Assembly (NCBI RefSeq): GCF_016722765.1
Contig: NZ_JAEQND010000002.1
Coordinates: 310,001 to 374,000 of the forward strand
Direction of reading: 5' to 3'
From: Ramlibacter alkalitolerans
Lineage (GTDB): Bacteria; Pseudomonadota; Gammaproteobacteria; Burkholderiales; Burkholderiaceae_C
Length of the DNA stretch: 64,000 nt
The first letter of the stretch is position 1. Every line of letters starts with the position of its first letter. This document shows, one piece after another, positions 27,769-37,750 of this stretch. Made by a program: the position numbers and the translations under genes. The notes under the pieces are model-generated. The model worked only from the letters and a program-made list of their open reading frames with translations, was not told the origin of the DNA and searched no databases.

Positions 27769-29609
27769 CGGCTCCCGGCTTCTACTTCGACCGCTTCGAA
27801 CACCGGCGCCCGCCGCCGCCCCTGCCGTTCTCGCCGGCGCGCGAGCTGCTGTGGCAGTTCCTCGTGATCGTCGCGCTCGTGCTGGGCGCCAACTACATCC
27901 GCTGGCGCTGGATGCATTCGCTCAACCCGGATGCCCTGTGGTTCGCGATCCCGCTCGCGCTGGCCGAGACGCTGGCCTACATCGGCCTGGTGCTGTTCGC
28001 GTTCAACCTCTGGTGCACCCGCGACGTGCCGCGGCGGCCGCCGCCGGCGAGCATCGCCGAGTGCGGCGCGGATCCCGGCGCGGGCGAACGCCCGCTCGCC
28101 GTCGACGTCTTCATCACCACCTACAACGAGGACGAGGAACTGGTGCGGCTGTCGATCCGGGACGCCCGGCGCATCGCCTATCCGCACCCGATCACGCTGC
28201 GCATCCACGTGCTGGACGACGGCCGGCGGCCCACGATGCAGCAGGTGGCGCAGGAAGAGGGCGTGCACTACATCACGCGCGCGAACAACGTGGGCTTCAA
28301 GGCCGGCAACCTGCGCAACGCGATGGAGCAGACCTCGGGCGACTTCATCGTGATCTGCGACGCCGACACCCGCCTGTTCCCCACCATCCTCGCGCACACC
28401 CTGGGCTATTTCCGCGACCCGGACGTCGCCTGGGTGCAGACGCCGCAGTGGTTCTACGACATCCCCGAAGGCGTCGCGCTGCCCGACTGGCTGGGCCGTC
28501 GGCTCGGGGCGGCCGGCCGGCTGCTGGGACGCGGCATCGAGCGGGTGGTGGGCGAGGTGCGGCTCGGCCGCGATCCCTTCGTCAACGACCCGCAGATGTT
28601 CTACGACGTGATCATGCGCCGGCGCAACTGGTGCTTCGCCTCCTTCTGCTGCGGCGCCGGCTCGATCCACCGGCGCGAGGCGGTGATGCAGGCGGCGCTG
28701 CGCAGCTTCGCGCTCTCGGTCGACCGCGAGGTGGGCCGCTTCACCCGGGACATTCCCGACGCGCAGCTGCGCGACGACTTCGGCGACGCCATGCGCACGC
28801 AGGTCGCCATCGAGCAGGAGCTCACGCCCTACAAGTTCCACGTGTCCGAGGACATCTACACCTCGATCGTGCTGCACAACGACCCCGTGCGGCGCTGGAA
28901 ATCGGTGCTGCATCCGGAGGTCGAATCGAAGATGCTGTCGCCGCAGGACCTGCTCACGTGGATGATCCAGCGCTTCAAGTACGCGGGCGGCACGCTCGAC
29001 ATCGCGCTGCGCGACAACCCGCTGCTGCGCGGCCGCATGACCTTGCCGCAGCGGCTGATGTACCTCACCACCTTCTGGTCCTACCTCGGCTGCCTGTGGA
29101 ACATCGTGTTCCTGGCGGCGCCGGTCATCTACCTCTTCACGGGCATCGCGCCGCTGGCCGCGTATTCCAACGCGTTCTACCTGCACGCCTTGCCCTTCCT
29201 CGTCGTGACGGAGATCGCCTTCATGGTCGGCACCTGGGGCCTGCGCTCCTGGGACGGCAAGGCCTCCTACCTGTCGTTCTTCCCGGTGAACCTGCGCGCG
29301 CTGTGGACCGTGCTGCGCGGCCAGAAGATCAAGTTCCACGTCACGCCCAAGGACCGGCAGGAAGGCACTTTCCTGCACCTGGTGTGGCCGCAGATCGCCG
29401 TGATCGTGCTCACGCTCGCGGGCCTCGCCTATGCCGCATGGCGCGTGTTCGCCGCCGGTCACGCCGACGAGCTTCCGAACCTGGTGGTCAACGCCGCCTG
29501 GGGCCTGAACAACGTGGTCGCGATGCTGCCGCTGGTGCGCGCCGCCGTCTGGCGTCCCGACGACGAAACCGCGACCGATGCGGCCGCCACGGCGGCGGGT
29601 ACGGCGTGA
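27765..29609 (+). CDS. BcsA-like processive family 2 glycosyltransferase (membrane polysaccharide synthase)
   Basis: 614 residues. Two helices at the N-terminus (about 25-45, 55-80), a cytosolic GT2 domain, then about five C-terminal helices: the layout of cellulose and curdlan synthases. Catalytic motifs: TTYNEDEE (117), CDADTR (198), SEDIYTS (361, the TED site) and QRFKYAGG (402) where processive enzymes usually have QxxRW. No C-terminal PilZ domain follows, so it lacks the c-di-GMP site of BcsA. It probably makes and exports a beta-linked glycan from a UDP-sugar. Coupled by 4-base overlaps to both the kinase upstream and a DUF3131 gene downstream. Confidence 0.88.
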   Translation: MTAPGFYFDRFEHRRPPPPLPFSPARELLWQFLVIVALVLGANYIRWRWMHSLNPDALWFAIPLALAETLAYIGLVLFAFNLWCTRDVPRRPPPASIAECGADPGAGERPLAVDVFITTYNEDEELVRLSIRDARRIAYPHPITLRIHVLDDGRRPTMQQVAQEEGVHYITRANNVGFKAGNLRNAMEQTSGDFIVICDADTRLFPTILAHTLGYFRDPDVAWVQTPQWFYDIPEGVALPDWLGRRLGAAGRLLGRGIERVVGEVRLGRDPFVNDPQMFYDVIMRRRNWCFASFCCGAGSIHRREAVMQAALRSFALSVDREVGRFTRDIPDAQLRDDFGDAMRTQVAIEQELTPYKFHVSEDIYTSIVLHNDPVRRWKSVLHPEVESKMLSPQDLLTWMIQRFKYAGGTLDIALRDNPLLRGRMTLPQRLMYLTTFWSYLGCLWNIVFLAAPVIYLFTGIAPLAAYSNAFYLHALPFLVVTEIAFMVGTWGLRSWDGKASYLSFFPVNLRALWTVLRGQKIKFHVTPKDRQEGTFLHLVWPQIAVIVLTLAGLAYAAWRVFAAGHADELPNLVVNAAWGLNNVVAMLPLVRAAVWRPDDETATDAAATAAGTA

Positions 29610-30955
29610 GCGCGCCCGCGCAAGGCAACCTGGTGCGCGCGCGCGGCAGCATCGTGTGGCTGCTGGCGCTGGCCTGCGCCTTCGGTGCGGTGTGGTGGAT
29701 CGAGCGCGAGAGCGGGCGCGAACTCATTGCGCACCGGGCGCCGGCGGCAGCGCCGCCATCCGCGCCACCGCAACTGTCCGCCACCGCCCCGGTGACCGAG
29801 CCGGCGCCCCGGCCGCTCACCGAACAGGAGCGGCAGTGGGCCCGCATCGCCTGGAAGTACTTCGACACCAACATGGATGCGCGCAGCGGCCTGGCGCACT
29901 CGGTCGATGGCTTTCCGGCCGCCACCCTATGGGACACGGGGTCCTACCTGCTCGCGCTGCTCGCGGCCGAGGAACTCGAAGTGGTGGAGAAGCGCGAGTT
30001 CGACCTGCGCATCGCCAAGGCGCTGGTGGCGCTCGAACAGATGCCCCTCTACGCCGGCAAGCTGCCGAACAAGTCCTACGACACGGGCACGCTGTCCATG
30101 ACCGACTACCGCAACCAGCCGGCGCCCGCCGGCATCGGCTGGTCGGCGCTCGACATCGGCCGCCTGCTGGTGCCGCTGCAGGCGCTGGTGTGGCGGCACC
30201 CGGTGCACACGCCGGCGGTGCGGCGCGTGCTGGCCCGCTGGGACCTGTCGCAGCTCGCCCGCGAGGGCCAGCTGTTCGCGATGCAGGCCGGCGCCCAGGG
30301 CGCGCCGCAGGCCGTGCAGGAGGGGCGCCTCGGCTACGAGCAGTACGCGGCACGTGCGTTCGCGCAGCTCGGGGTGGATGTGGCCACCGCCGGCGACTGG
30401 CGCAACCACCTGCGCCTGGTCGACGTGGAAGGCGTGCAGGTCTGCGCCGACGACCGCGACCCGCAGCGCTTCGGCGCGCCGAACTACGTGGTCAGCGAGC
30501 CCTACCTCCTGGCCGGACTCGAGTTCGGCTGGACGCGCAACGGCCGCGAGTGCGCCTGGCGCGCCTACCGCGCGCAGGAAGAACACTGGCGCCGCAGCGG
30601 CACGCTGACGGCCGTCACCGAGGACCACGTGGACCGGCCGCCGTACTTCGTCTACAACAGCATCTGGTCGAACGGCCGCGCCTGGGCCACCGTGACCGAC
30701 AAGGGCGAGGACGCCGCGCCGCTGCGCACGCTGTCCGTCAAGGCGGCGTTCGGCTGGCACGCGCTGCTGCGCACCGAGTACACCGCGAAGCTGGTCGAGC
30801 GCGTCGCCACGCTGAACGATCCCGCCCGCGGCTGGTATGCCGGCCTCTACGAGGAGGACGGCAAGACCAACCAGGCCCTGGCCGCCAACACCAACGCCGT
30901 GGTGCTGGAGAGCCTGGCCTACCTCCAGCGCGGACGCCTGCTCCAGTACCGTTGA
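29606..30955 (+). CDS. DUF3131 protein, membrane-anchored (paralogue 1)
   Basis: 449 residues from GTG 29606, which overlaps the synthase stop. One N-terminal helix (about residues 15-33) without a clear cleavage site and a Pro-rich linker place the globular part in the periplasm. DUF3131 core motifs: ARIAWKYFDTN, LWDTGSYLLALLAAEEL, LPNKSYDTGTL, EGRLGYEQYAARAF and PPYFVYNSIWSNG. The regular helical, aromatic-rich pattern suggests an alpha/alpha toroid as in many glycan-active enzymes, but this is inference. Function unknown; adjacency to a polysaccharide synthase suggests glycan processing or synthase partnering. Confidence 0.85.
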   Translation: MSAPAQGNLVRARGSIVWLLALACAFGAVWWIERESGRELIAHRAPAAAPPSAPPQLSATAPVTEPAPRPLTEQERQWARIAWKYFDTNMDARSGLAHSVDGFPAATLWDTGSYLLALLAAEELEVVEKREFDLRIAKALVALEQMPLYAGKLPNKSYDTGTLSMTDYRNQPAPAGIGWSALDIGRLLVPLQALVWRHPVHTPAVRRVLARWDLSQLAREGQLFAMQAGAQGAPQAVQEGRLGYEQYAARAFAQLGVDVATAGDWRNHLRLVDVEGVQVCADDRDPQRFGAPNYVVSEPYLLAGLEFGWTRNGRECAWRAYRAQEEHWRRSGTLTAVTEDHVDRPPYFVYNSIWSNGRAWATVTDKGEDAAPLRTLSVKAAFGWHALLRTEYTAKLVERVATLNDPARGWYAGLYEEDGKTNQALAANTNAVVLESLAYLQRGRLLQYR

Positions 30956-32349
30956 TGGCCCATCCCATGACACCCCTGCTGCTCGCCCTGGCGCTCCTGC
31001 TTCCGCTCGCCGCTGCCGCGGCCGATCCGCCCGTCGCGCCCGCCGGCTGCCCGCAGCCGCTGGCGGCGGCGCAGTACGAACGCCGCAGCGGAGCGCTCAC
31101 GGAGCGCGAGCTCGCGATGGCGCGCACCGCGTGGAAGTACTTCGAGAACAACACGCAGCCTTCCGGCCTCGCCAATGCGGTCGACAACTATCCTTCGTCG
31201 ACGATGTGGGACACCGCTTCCTATCTCGCTGCCATCGTAGCGGCGCGCGAGCTGGGCGTGACCACGGCGCAGGATGCCGACAGCCGCCTCGGCAAGCTGC
31301 TGGAGGCGCTGGGGCGCCTGTCCTTCTTCCGCGACGAACTGCCCAACAAGGTCTACCACACGCAGACGCTGGAGAAGGTGGACTACGCGAACCGGCCGGG
31401 CGAGATCGGCTTTTCGGCGCTGGACCTCGGCCGCCTGCTGATCTGGCTGAAGATCGCCAAGGAGCGCTATCCGCGGCACGCCGATGCGATCGACCGCTTC
31501 GTGCTGCGCTGGAAGATGGACAAGGTCGTGGACCGCAGCGGCATGCTGTTCGGCGCCATCCTCGACCCGGAGCGCAAGGTGCAGTACGTGCAGGAAGGGC
31601 GCCTCGGCTACGAGGAGTACGCGGCGCGCGGTTTCGAGCTGTGGGGCTTCTCCACCGAACTGGCGGCGCGCAAGGAGCCGTTCGCCACCGTACCGGTCTA
31701 CTGCGTGGAAGTGCCTTACGACGCGCGCGACCCGCGCAAGTTCCACCAGCACAACTACGTGGTTTCGGAGAGCTACGTCCTCGACGGCATCGAGTTCGAC
31801 TGGGACCGCACCGGCGAGCGCGGCGCGGCCGGGCGCCACACGCACCCCTGGATGGCGGATTTCGCGCAGCGCGTGTACCAGGCGCAGGAGAACCGCTTCC
31901 GCGCGACCGGCATCCTCACGGCCCGCTCGGAGCACCAGCTCGAAGCCGAACCCTACTTCGTGTACGACACCGTCTTCACCGATGGCTATCCCTGGAACAC
32001 CATCACGGAGGACGGCAAGTACGTGCCGCAGTTCGCCGCCGTCTCGCTGAAGGCGGCGCTGGGCATGTGGGTGCTGTGGCGCTCCGAGTACACCGACCGG
32101 CTGTTCGAGGCGATCGCGACGCAGTCCAATCCCGCGCGCGGTTTCCACGAAGGCATCCTCGAAAGCGGCAAGGGACCGATCCGCGCCTTCACGGCCAACA
32201 ACAACGGGATCATGCTGGAAGCCTTGCTGTACAAGGCGCAGGGCAAGCTGCTGCGCTGGGGCCCGGCGCGCGAATCGCTGTGGGACCGCAGGGAAAGCAC
32301 CGCGCCGGGCGCGCGACCCGGCTGCACCGCGGGAGCTGCAGCGTGCTGA
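30955..32349 (+). CDS. DUF3131 protein, secreted (paralogue 2)
   Basis: 464 residues; the ATG shares one base with the previous stop. A signal peptide of about 26 residues ends in the AAAAADPP region. Core motifs align with its neighbours: ARTAWKYFENN, MWDTASYLAAIVAAREL, LPNKVYHTQTL, EGRLGYEEYAARGFELWG, EPYFVYDTVFTDGYPWN. It has a unique segment (ERGAAGRHTHPWMADF) and two cysteines near the mature N- and C-termini. It overlaps the third copy by 7 bases. Function unknown. Confidence 0.85.
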   Translation: MAHPMTPLLLALALLLPLAAAAADPPVAPAGCPQPLAAAQYERRSGALTERELAMARTAWKYFENNTQPSGLANAVDNYPSSTMWDTASYLAAIVAARELGVTTAQDADSRLGKLLEALGRLSFFRDELPNKVYHTQTLEKVDYANRPGEIGFSALDLGRLLIWLKIAKERYPRHADAIDRFVLRWKMDKVVDRSGMLFGAILDPERKVQYVQEGRLGYEEYAARGFELWGFSTELAARKEPFATVPVYCVEVPYDARDPRKFHQHNYVVSESYVLDGIEFDWDRTGERGAAGRHTHPWMADFAQRVYQAQENRFRATGILTARSEHQLEAEPYFVYDTVFTDGYPWNTITEDGKYVPQFAAVSLKAALGMWVLWRSEYTDRLFEAIATQSNPARGFHEGILESGKGPIRAFTANNNGIMLEALLYKAQGKLLRWGPARESLWDRRESTAPGARPGCTAGAAAC

Positions 32350-33689
32350 GCCGGCGCGCATGGTTGGCAGCGGCTTCGGCGTTGCCGCTGGCGGGCTGCG
32401 GATGGTTGTTCCGCCCTGGGGCGCGCACGGGCCCGGCGCGCGGTGCTTCGCAGGCCGCGCCTTCCGACGAGCGTCGCGGCCGCATCGCGTGGCGCTACAT
32501 CGAGAACAACACCGATTACGACACCGGCCTGGTCAACGGCATGGACCGCGCGCCCGTGTTCACGGCCTGGAACCTGGCCGACGCGATCGCGGCGGTGGTG
32601 GCCGGCCACGAGCTGAACCTGATCGAGACGCGCGAATTCGACCTGCGCCTGTCGCGCCTGCTCGGATTCGCCGCCACCATGGACCTGTCGGGTGGACAGA
32701 TGCCCCACAAGGCGTATCACGCGGCCACCGGCAAGATGGTGGCCTTCGACGGCCGGCCGGACGACATCGGCTGGTCGGCGATCGACAGCGGCCGCCTGCT
32801 GCTGTGGCTGCGCATCGTGGCGCAGCGCCATCCGCGCTTCGCCGAGCACGCCGACAAGGCGGTGCTGCGCTGGAGCTTCTGCGACGCGATCGACGACTGC
32901 GGCACGCTGTACGGAACGGCCCGCACGGGCGGACAGGTGCAGCGCTACCAGGAAGGCCGCCTCGGCTACGAGCAGCTCGCGGCGGCCGGATACGCCGCCT
33001 GGGGCTTCGAGACGCGCCATTCGGCGAGCTGGGCGAACACGCAGGCGGTGAACATCTACGGCATCCCCGTCGCCCACGATGCGCGCGACCCGCGCACCAC
33101 CGGCGCGCAGGCGCCCGTGCTCACCATGCCGCATGCGCTCATGGGCCTGGAGCTGGGCTGGCGGGATGCCCGCGCCCGCGCGTTGGCCGACGCGGTGTAC
33201 CGGGTGCAGCAAGAGCGTTGGCGCCGCGAAGGCCAGCTCACTGCGCGCACGGACTACCAGAGCCGCCAGCCGCCCTACGTGGTGCTGGATTCCGTGTTCG
33301 CCGCAGGCTATCCCTGGAACACGATAGGCGCGGATGGCAAGGAATACGAGCAGCTCGCTCTGGTCTCCACGCGCGCCGCCTTCGCGATGGCGGCGCTGTG
33401 GCCGGGCGAGTACGCGCAGCGGCTGATGGAGGGCGTGCAGTGGCTGCACGACCCCGATCGCGGCTGGTACGAAGGCCGCTACGAGCAGGGCGGCGCGCCG
33501 CTGGCGAACATCACCTTGTCGACCAATGCGGCGATCCTGGAGACGCTGTTGTTCAAGGCGAAGGGACCGCTGTACGCGGGGCAGCCGCGCACGGGATTGT
33601 TCGAGCTGCGCACCGGGGATGTGTTCCAGCGGACCAAGCGCTGCAGCCCGGCGGAGCGGGCGGCATGCGCGGCGGAGGCGGCGCGCTGA
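32343..33689 (+). CDS. DUF3131 lipoprotein (paralogue 3)
   Basis: 448 residues from GTG 32343. The N-terminus is a lipoprotein signal: SRRAWLAAASALPLAGC, with the lipobox Cys at about residue 19. Core motifs: GRIAWRYIENN, FTAWNLADAIAAVVAGHEL, MPHKAYHAATG, EGRLGYEQLAAAGYAAWG, PPYVVLDSVFAAGYPWN. The tail holds a small extra Cys-bearing segment (TKRCSPAERAACAAE). Thus the three copies differ mainly in anchoring: membrane helix, secreted, lipid-anchored. It is the last gene of the cluster and is followed by a repeat hairpin. Confidence 0.85.
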   Translation: MLSRRAWLAAASALPLAGCGWLFRPGARTGPARGASQAAPSDERRGRIAWRYIENNTDYDTGLVNGMDRAPVFTAWNLADAIAAVVAGHELNLIETREFDLRLSRLLGFAATMDLSGGQMPHKAYHAATGKMVAFDGRPDDIGWSAIDSGRLLLWLRIVAQRHPRFAEHADKAVLRWSFCDAIDDCGTLYGTARTGGQVQRYQEGRLGYEQLAAAGYAAWGFETRHSASWANTQAVNIYGIPVAHDARDPRTTGAQAPVLTMPHALMGLELGWRDARARALADAVYRVQQERWRREGQLTARTDYQSRQPPYVVLDSVFAAGYPWNTIGADGKEYEQLALVSTRAAFAMAALWPGEYAQRLMEGVQWLHDPDRGWYEGRYEQGGAPLANITLSTNAAILETLLFKAKGPLYAGQPRTGLFELRTGDVFQRTKRCSPAERAACAAEAAR

Positions 33690-33711
33690 GTTGCATTGCT
33701 CTTTCTCGTTC

Positions 33712-33750
33712 TCCCTCTCCCGCTTGCGGGAGAGGGCTGGGGTGAGGGTG
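33712..33750. repeat. Dispersed hairpin repeat after the DUF3131 cluster
   Basis: CCCTCTCCCGC (33713-33723) pairs perfectly with GCGGGAGAGGG (33726-33736), followed by CTGGGGTGAGGGTG. Same family as the elements at 9084-9128 and 42207-42250. It lies 23 bases after the last DUF3131 stop and could act as its terminator. Confidence 0.8.
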
Positions 33751-33869
33751 CCGGTGTGCGGGCGCACGGTGCTGATGTGCGCCGAAGTTGCTTGCGGGGG
33801 CGTCGCGGCAGGCGGTGCGCGGTGCGTGACCGCGACGGTGTTCGGTCCGCGGCTGCGCGCGCGGACGAC

Positions 33870-34395
33870 CCCGAAAGACCGGGCCCGCCGCCGCCCCGCA
33901 CAACTCGCTGCGCGATTGCACGCGCGCGTGCAATCGCTACGCTCGAACAAGGCGCCGGGAGCATGAGACGTATGCGAGTCTCACATCGCTGTCGCTGTGT
34001 AGCCTCGCTGCGGCGGCGGGCCCGGTCTTTCGGGCTCCACCAACGCGGTCCCGCCCCGCGCACCGCCTGCCACGACGTTCAGCCGTGCAGGCGCCGTCGT
34101 TCCCGCGCAGGCGGGAACCCAGAGAGCGCGAAGCGCTGTGCCCGAAGATGACGCGACGTTCATCACGCCAAAGAAGACACTGCCGATCGTCGCGACGGCC
34201 GGCGCACGGTGCGGGACCGCGTTGGTGATGCCCGGGAAATCGGGCCTGCCGGCACAGCGAGGCTACACAGCGACAGCGATGTGAGCCTCGCGTACGTGGA
34301 CATGCTCGCAACATCTGTTGGACCGGAGAGTTTGCCGCGCGCGGCAAACTCGCAGGGACTCATGTTGCGCGTGCCGGCAGGCCCGATTTTCCGGG
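33870..34395. repeat. Array of alternating inverted repeats in a gene-free region
   Basis: The span from 33690 to 34566 has no convincing gene. Four related core units alternate in orientation. The 25-mer at 33870-33894 is the exact reverse complement of 34010-34034. 33981-34010 is a perfect 30-bp inverted match of 34255-34284; this extends imperfectly to 33968-34010 with 34255-34297, and a weaker match continues inward through ACCAACGCGGTCCCGC. 34231-34254 is inverted at 34372-34395 with one mismatch. A perfect 22-bp palindrome lies at 34329-34350. The whole could fold into a very large cruciform or RNA stem. Confidence 0.85.
34099..34118. repeat. GTTCCCGC/GCGGGAAC palindrome
   Basis: GTTCCCGC-GCAG-GCGGGAAC, followed by CCAGAG, resembles the widespread proteobacterial intergenic motif ATTCCCGCG...GCGGGAATCCAG. 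It sits in the loop between the two long arms of the inverted-repeat array. Confidence 0.7.
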
Positions 34396-34566
34396 GAAGT
34401 CCGGCGCGCGAAGCCGCCGGACCTTCACCGTACGTGCATTCGCACGACTACGCCGCTTTTCAGCGGCTCGGTCGCGGGCCCGCACCGTGCGCCGGCCGGC
34501 GCGACGCCCGGCAGAAGGATACGGGCGCGTTCGTGCAAGCCGAATCCAACAGCTACGATCCGCCCC

Positions 34567-35514
34567 ATGCCCTCCGCCCCCAGCGGCTACAACCTCGCTC
34601 GCTTCGATCTCGTCTCGCTGCGCCTCGTCGTCGACTGCCTGCAGCAAGGTAGCCTCAGCGCCGCGGCGCGCGCTTCGCACCTCGCGCTGGCGGCGGCCAG
34701 CCGGCGGCTGCGCGAGCTGGAAGATGCCGTCGGCGAGCCGCTGTTCGAACGGCACGGACGCGGCCTGCTGCCCACCAGCGCGGGACGCGTGTTCGTGCGC
34801 CACGCGCTGGAGATGCTGCAGTCGCTCGAGCAGATGGGCAGCGAACTGGCCGACCTGCGCCGCGGCATCACGCGCCACATACGCCTGTGCGCCAGCACGG
34901 CCGCCATCAACCAGTTCCTGCCGCCGCTGCTGGCGCGCCATGCGCGCGAAGCGCGCCACGTGCACGTGGAACTGGAGGAACAGGTCTCCAGCCTGGTCGC
35001 GACGACGGTGCGCGAAGGGCGGGCCGATCTCGGCGTGTTCGTCGAAGGCGTCGCCACCGAAGGCCTCGAGTGCCAGCTGTTCCGCCGCGACGAACTGGTC
35101 CTGGTGCTGCCGGCGAAGCACCGCCTCAACGGCCGCGGTGCCGTGGCCTTCGCCGATGCGCTGGAAGAGGACTGGATCAGCCTGGCCGAAGGCGCGGCCC
35201 TGCTGCAGCAGCAGCACGAGGCGGCGCATGCCGCCGGCCGGCCGCTGAAGCTGCGCATGCAGGTGCGCAGCTTCGACGCCGTGTGCCACCTGGTGGCCTC
35301 CGGCCTCGGCATCGCGGTGCTGCCCAAGAGCGCCGCCGTGCCCATCGTGGGCGCCATGGGGCTGCGCTGGCGCGCCCTGGCCGATCCCTGGGCCTCGCGC
35401 CGGATGCTGCTCGCCACCCGCCCGGGCATGAACGACCCGGCGGTGGAACAGCTGGTGCGCGTGCTCGTCGAGCCTTCGCAAAAGGCGAAAGCTCCGGCGC
35501 GCAAAAGGCAATAG
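34567..35514 (+). CDS. LysR-family transcriptional regulator
   Basis: 315 residues. N-terminal winged helix-turn-helix at about residues 12-70 (FDLVSLRLVVDCLQQGSLSA, then LALAAASRRLRELE and GEPLFERHGRGLLPT), then a substrate-sensing domain. It reads in the same direction as the CoA-transferase gene 33 bases downstream rather than divergently, so it may be the first gene of that operon and control it. A TACGAT element just before the start (34552-34557) is a possible -10. Basic Lys/Arg-rich tail. Confidence 0.9.
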   Translation: MPSAPSGYNLARFDLVSLRLVVDCLQQGSLSAAARASHLALAAASRRLRELEDAVGEPLFERHGRGLLPTSAGRVFVRHALEMLQSLEQMGSELADLRRGITRHIRLCASTAAINQFLPPLLARHAREARHVHVELEEQVSSLVATTVREGRADLGVFVEGVATEGLECQLFRRDELVLVLPAKHRLNGRGAVAFADALEEDWISLAEGAALLQQQHEAAHAAGRPLKLRMQVRSFDAVCHLVASGLGIAVLPKSAAVPIVGAMGLRWRALADPWASRRMLLATRPGMNDPAVEQLVRVLVEPSQKAKAPARKRQ

Positions 35515-35547
35515 ACGCCGGCGGGCGGCGCCCGCAGACTGCGCCCC

Positions 35548-36758
35548 ATGGAAACCAAGCCTTCCACCGGCCCGCTGGCCGGCCTCAGGGTCGTGGAACT
35601 GGGCCAGCTCATCGCCGGCCCGTTCGCGGCCAAGACCCTCGCGGACTTCGGCGCCGACGTGGTCAAGATCGAACCCCCCGGGGCCGGCGACCCGCTGCGC
35701 AACTGGCGGCTGCTCAAGAACGGCACCTCCGTCTGGTGGCAGGTCCAGTCGCGCAACAAGCGGTCCGTCGCTCTCGACCTGAAGAACGCCGAGGCGCAGG
35801 AGATCGTGCGCCGCCTCGCAGCGGAGGCCGATGTGCTGATCGAGAACTTCCGCCCCGGCGCGATGGAGGGCTGGGGCCTCGATCCGCAGCGGCTGGTGGA
35901 GGCGAATCCGCGCCTGGTCGTGCTGCGCATCAGCGGCTACGGCCAGACCGGCCCGTACCGGGATCGACCCGGCTTCGGCGTGGTCGGCGAGGCGATGGGC
36001 GGGCTGCGCCACCTCACCGCCGAACCCGGCCGGGTGCCGGTGCGCGTGGGCGTGAGCATCGGCGACACACTGGCGGCGCTGCACGGCGTGATCGGCATCC
36101 TGATGGCCCTGCACGAGCGCCACCGCTCCGGCCAGGGCCAGGTGATCGACGTCGCCCTGTACGAGGCGGTCTTCAACTGCATGGAGAGCCTGCTGCCCGA
36201 ATACAGCGCCTTCGGTGCGGTGCGCGGGCCGGCGGGCAGCGCGCTGCCCGGCATCGCGCCGACCAATGCCTACCTGTGCAGCGACGGCGGCTACGCGCTG
36301 ATCGCGGGCAACGGCGACAGCATCTACAAGCGCCTGATGGCGGTGATCGGCCGCGACGACCTCGGCAGCGATCCGGAGCTGGCCAGCAACACCGGCCGCG
36401 TCCAGCGCGTGGAGGAAATCGACGCCGCGATCGGCGACTGGACGAAGACCCGCACGGTCGACGAAGTGCTGCAGGCCCTCGATGCGGCTTCGGTGCCCGG
36501 CGGCCGTATCTACACCGTGGCCGACATCGCGGCGGACCCCCACTATGCGGCCCGCGGAATGCTGCAGCAAGTCCGCCTGGACGACGGCGAAACGGTGACC
36601 GTGCCTGGCATCGTGCCCAAGCTCTCGCGCACGCCCGGCGGCCAGCACCGCAATGCGCCGCGCCTGGGGCAGGACAGCGAGGCGGTGATGCGCGAACTGG
36701 GACTGACCGAGGAACAGATCGTCGGCCTCAAGAGCCGCGGCGTGATCAAGGGCGAAGC

Positions 36759-36762
<4 letters not shown>
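35548..36762 (+). CDS. Family III CoA-transferase (CaiB/BaiF type)
   Basis: 404 residues. Family III enzymes move CoA between carboxylic acids through an aspartyl-CoA intermediate. Seen: GLRVVELGQLIAGPFAAKTL, ADFGADVVKIEPPGAGD, RNKRSVALDLK, and Asp at about 173 in IGDTLAALHG, at the place expected for the catalytic aspartate. The stop overlaps the next gene (lyase) by 4 bases. The pair suggests activation of a dicarboxylic or hydroxy acid to its CoA ester followed by cleavage. Confidence 0.9.
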
Positions 36763-37697
<935 letters not shown>

Positions 37698-37750
37698 TCC
37701 CCTTTTCCTCAACTGCAGACGCGCCCCGCAAGCGGCGCCATGGAGACACC

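Noticed and set aside
33968..34297. Prophage or integron attachment structure
   Set aside because: No integrase, recombinase or cassette gene is nearby; the inverted repeats alone do not support it.
33690..34566. CRISPR array
   Set aside because: Repeats are inverted, unequal in length and not regularly spaced, with no spacers or cas genes.
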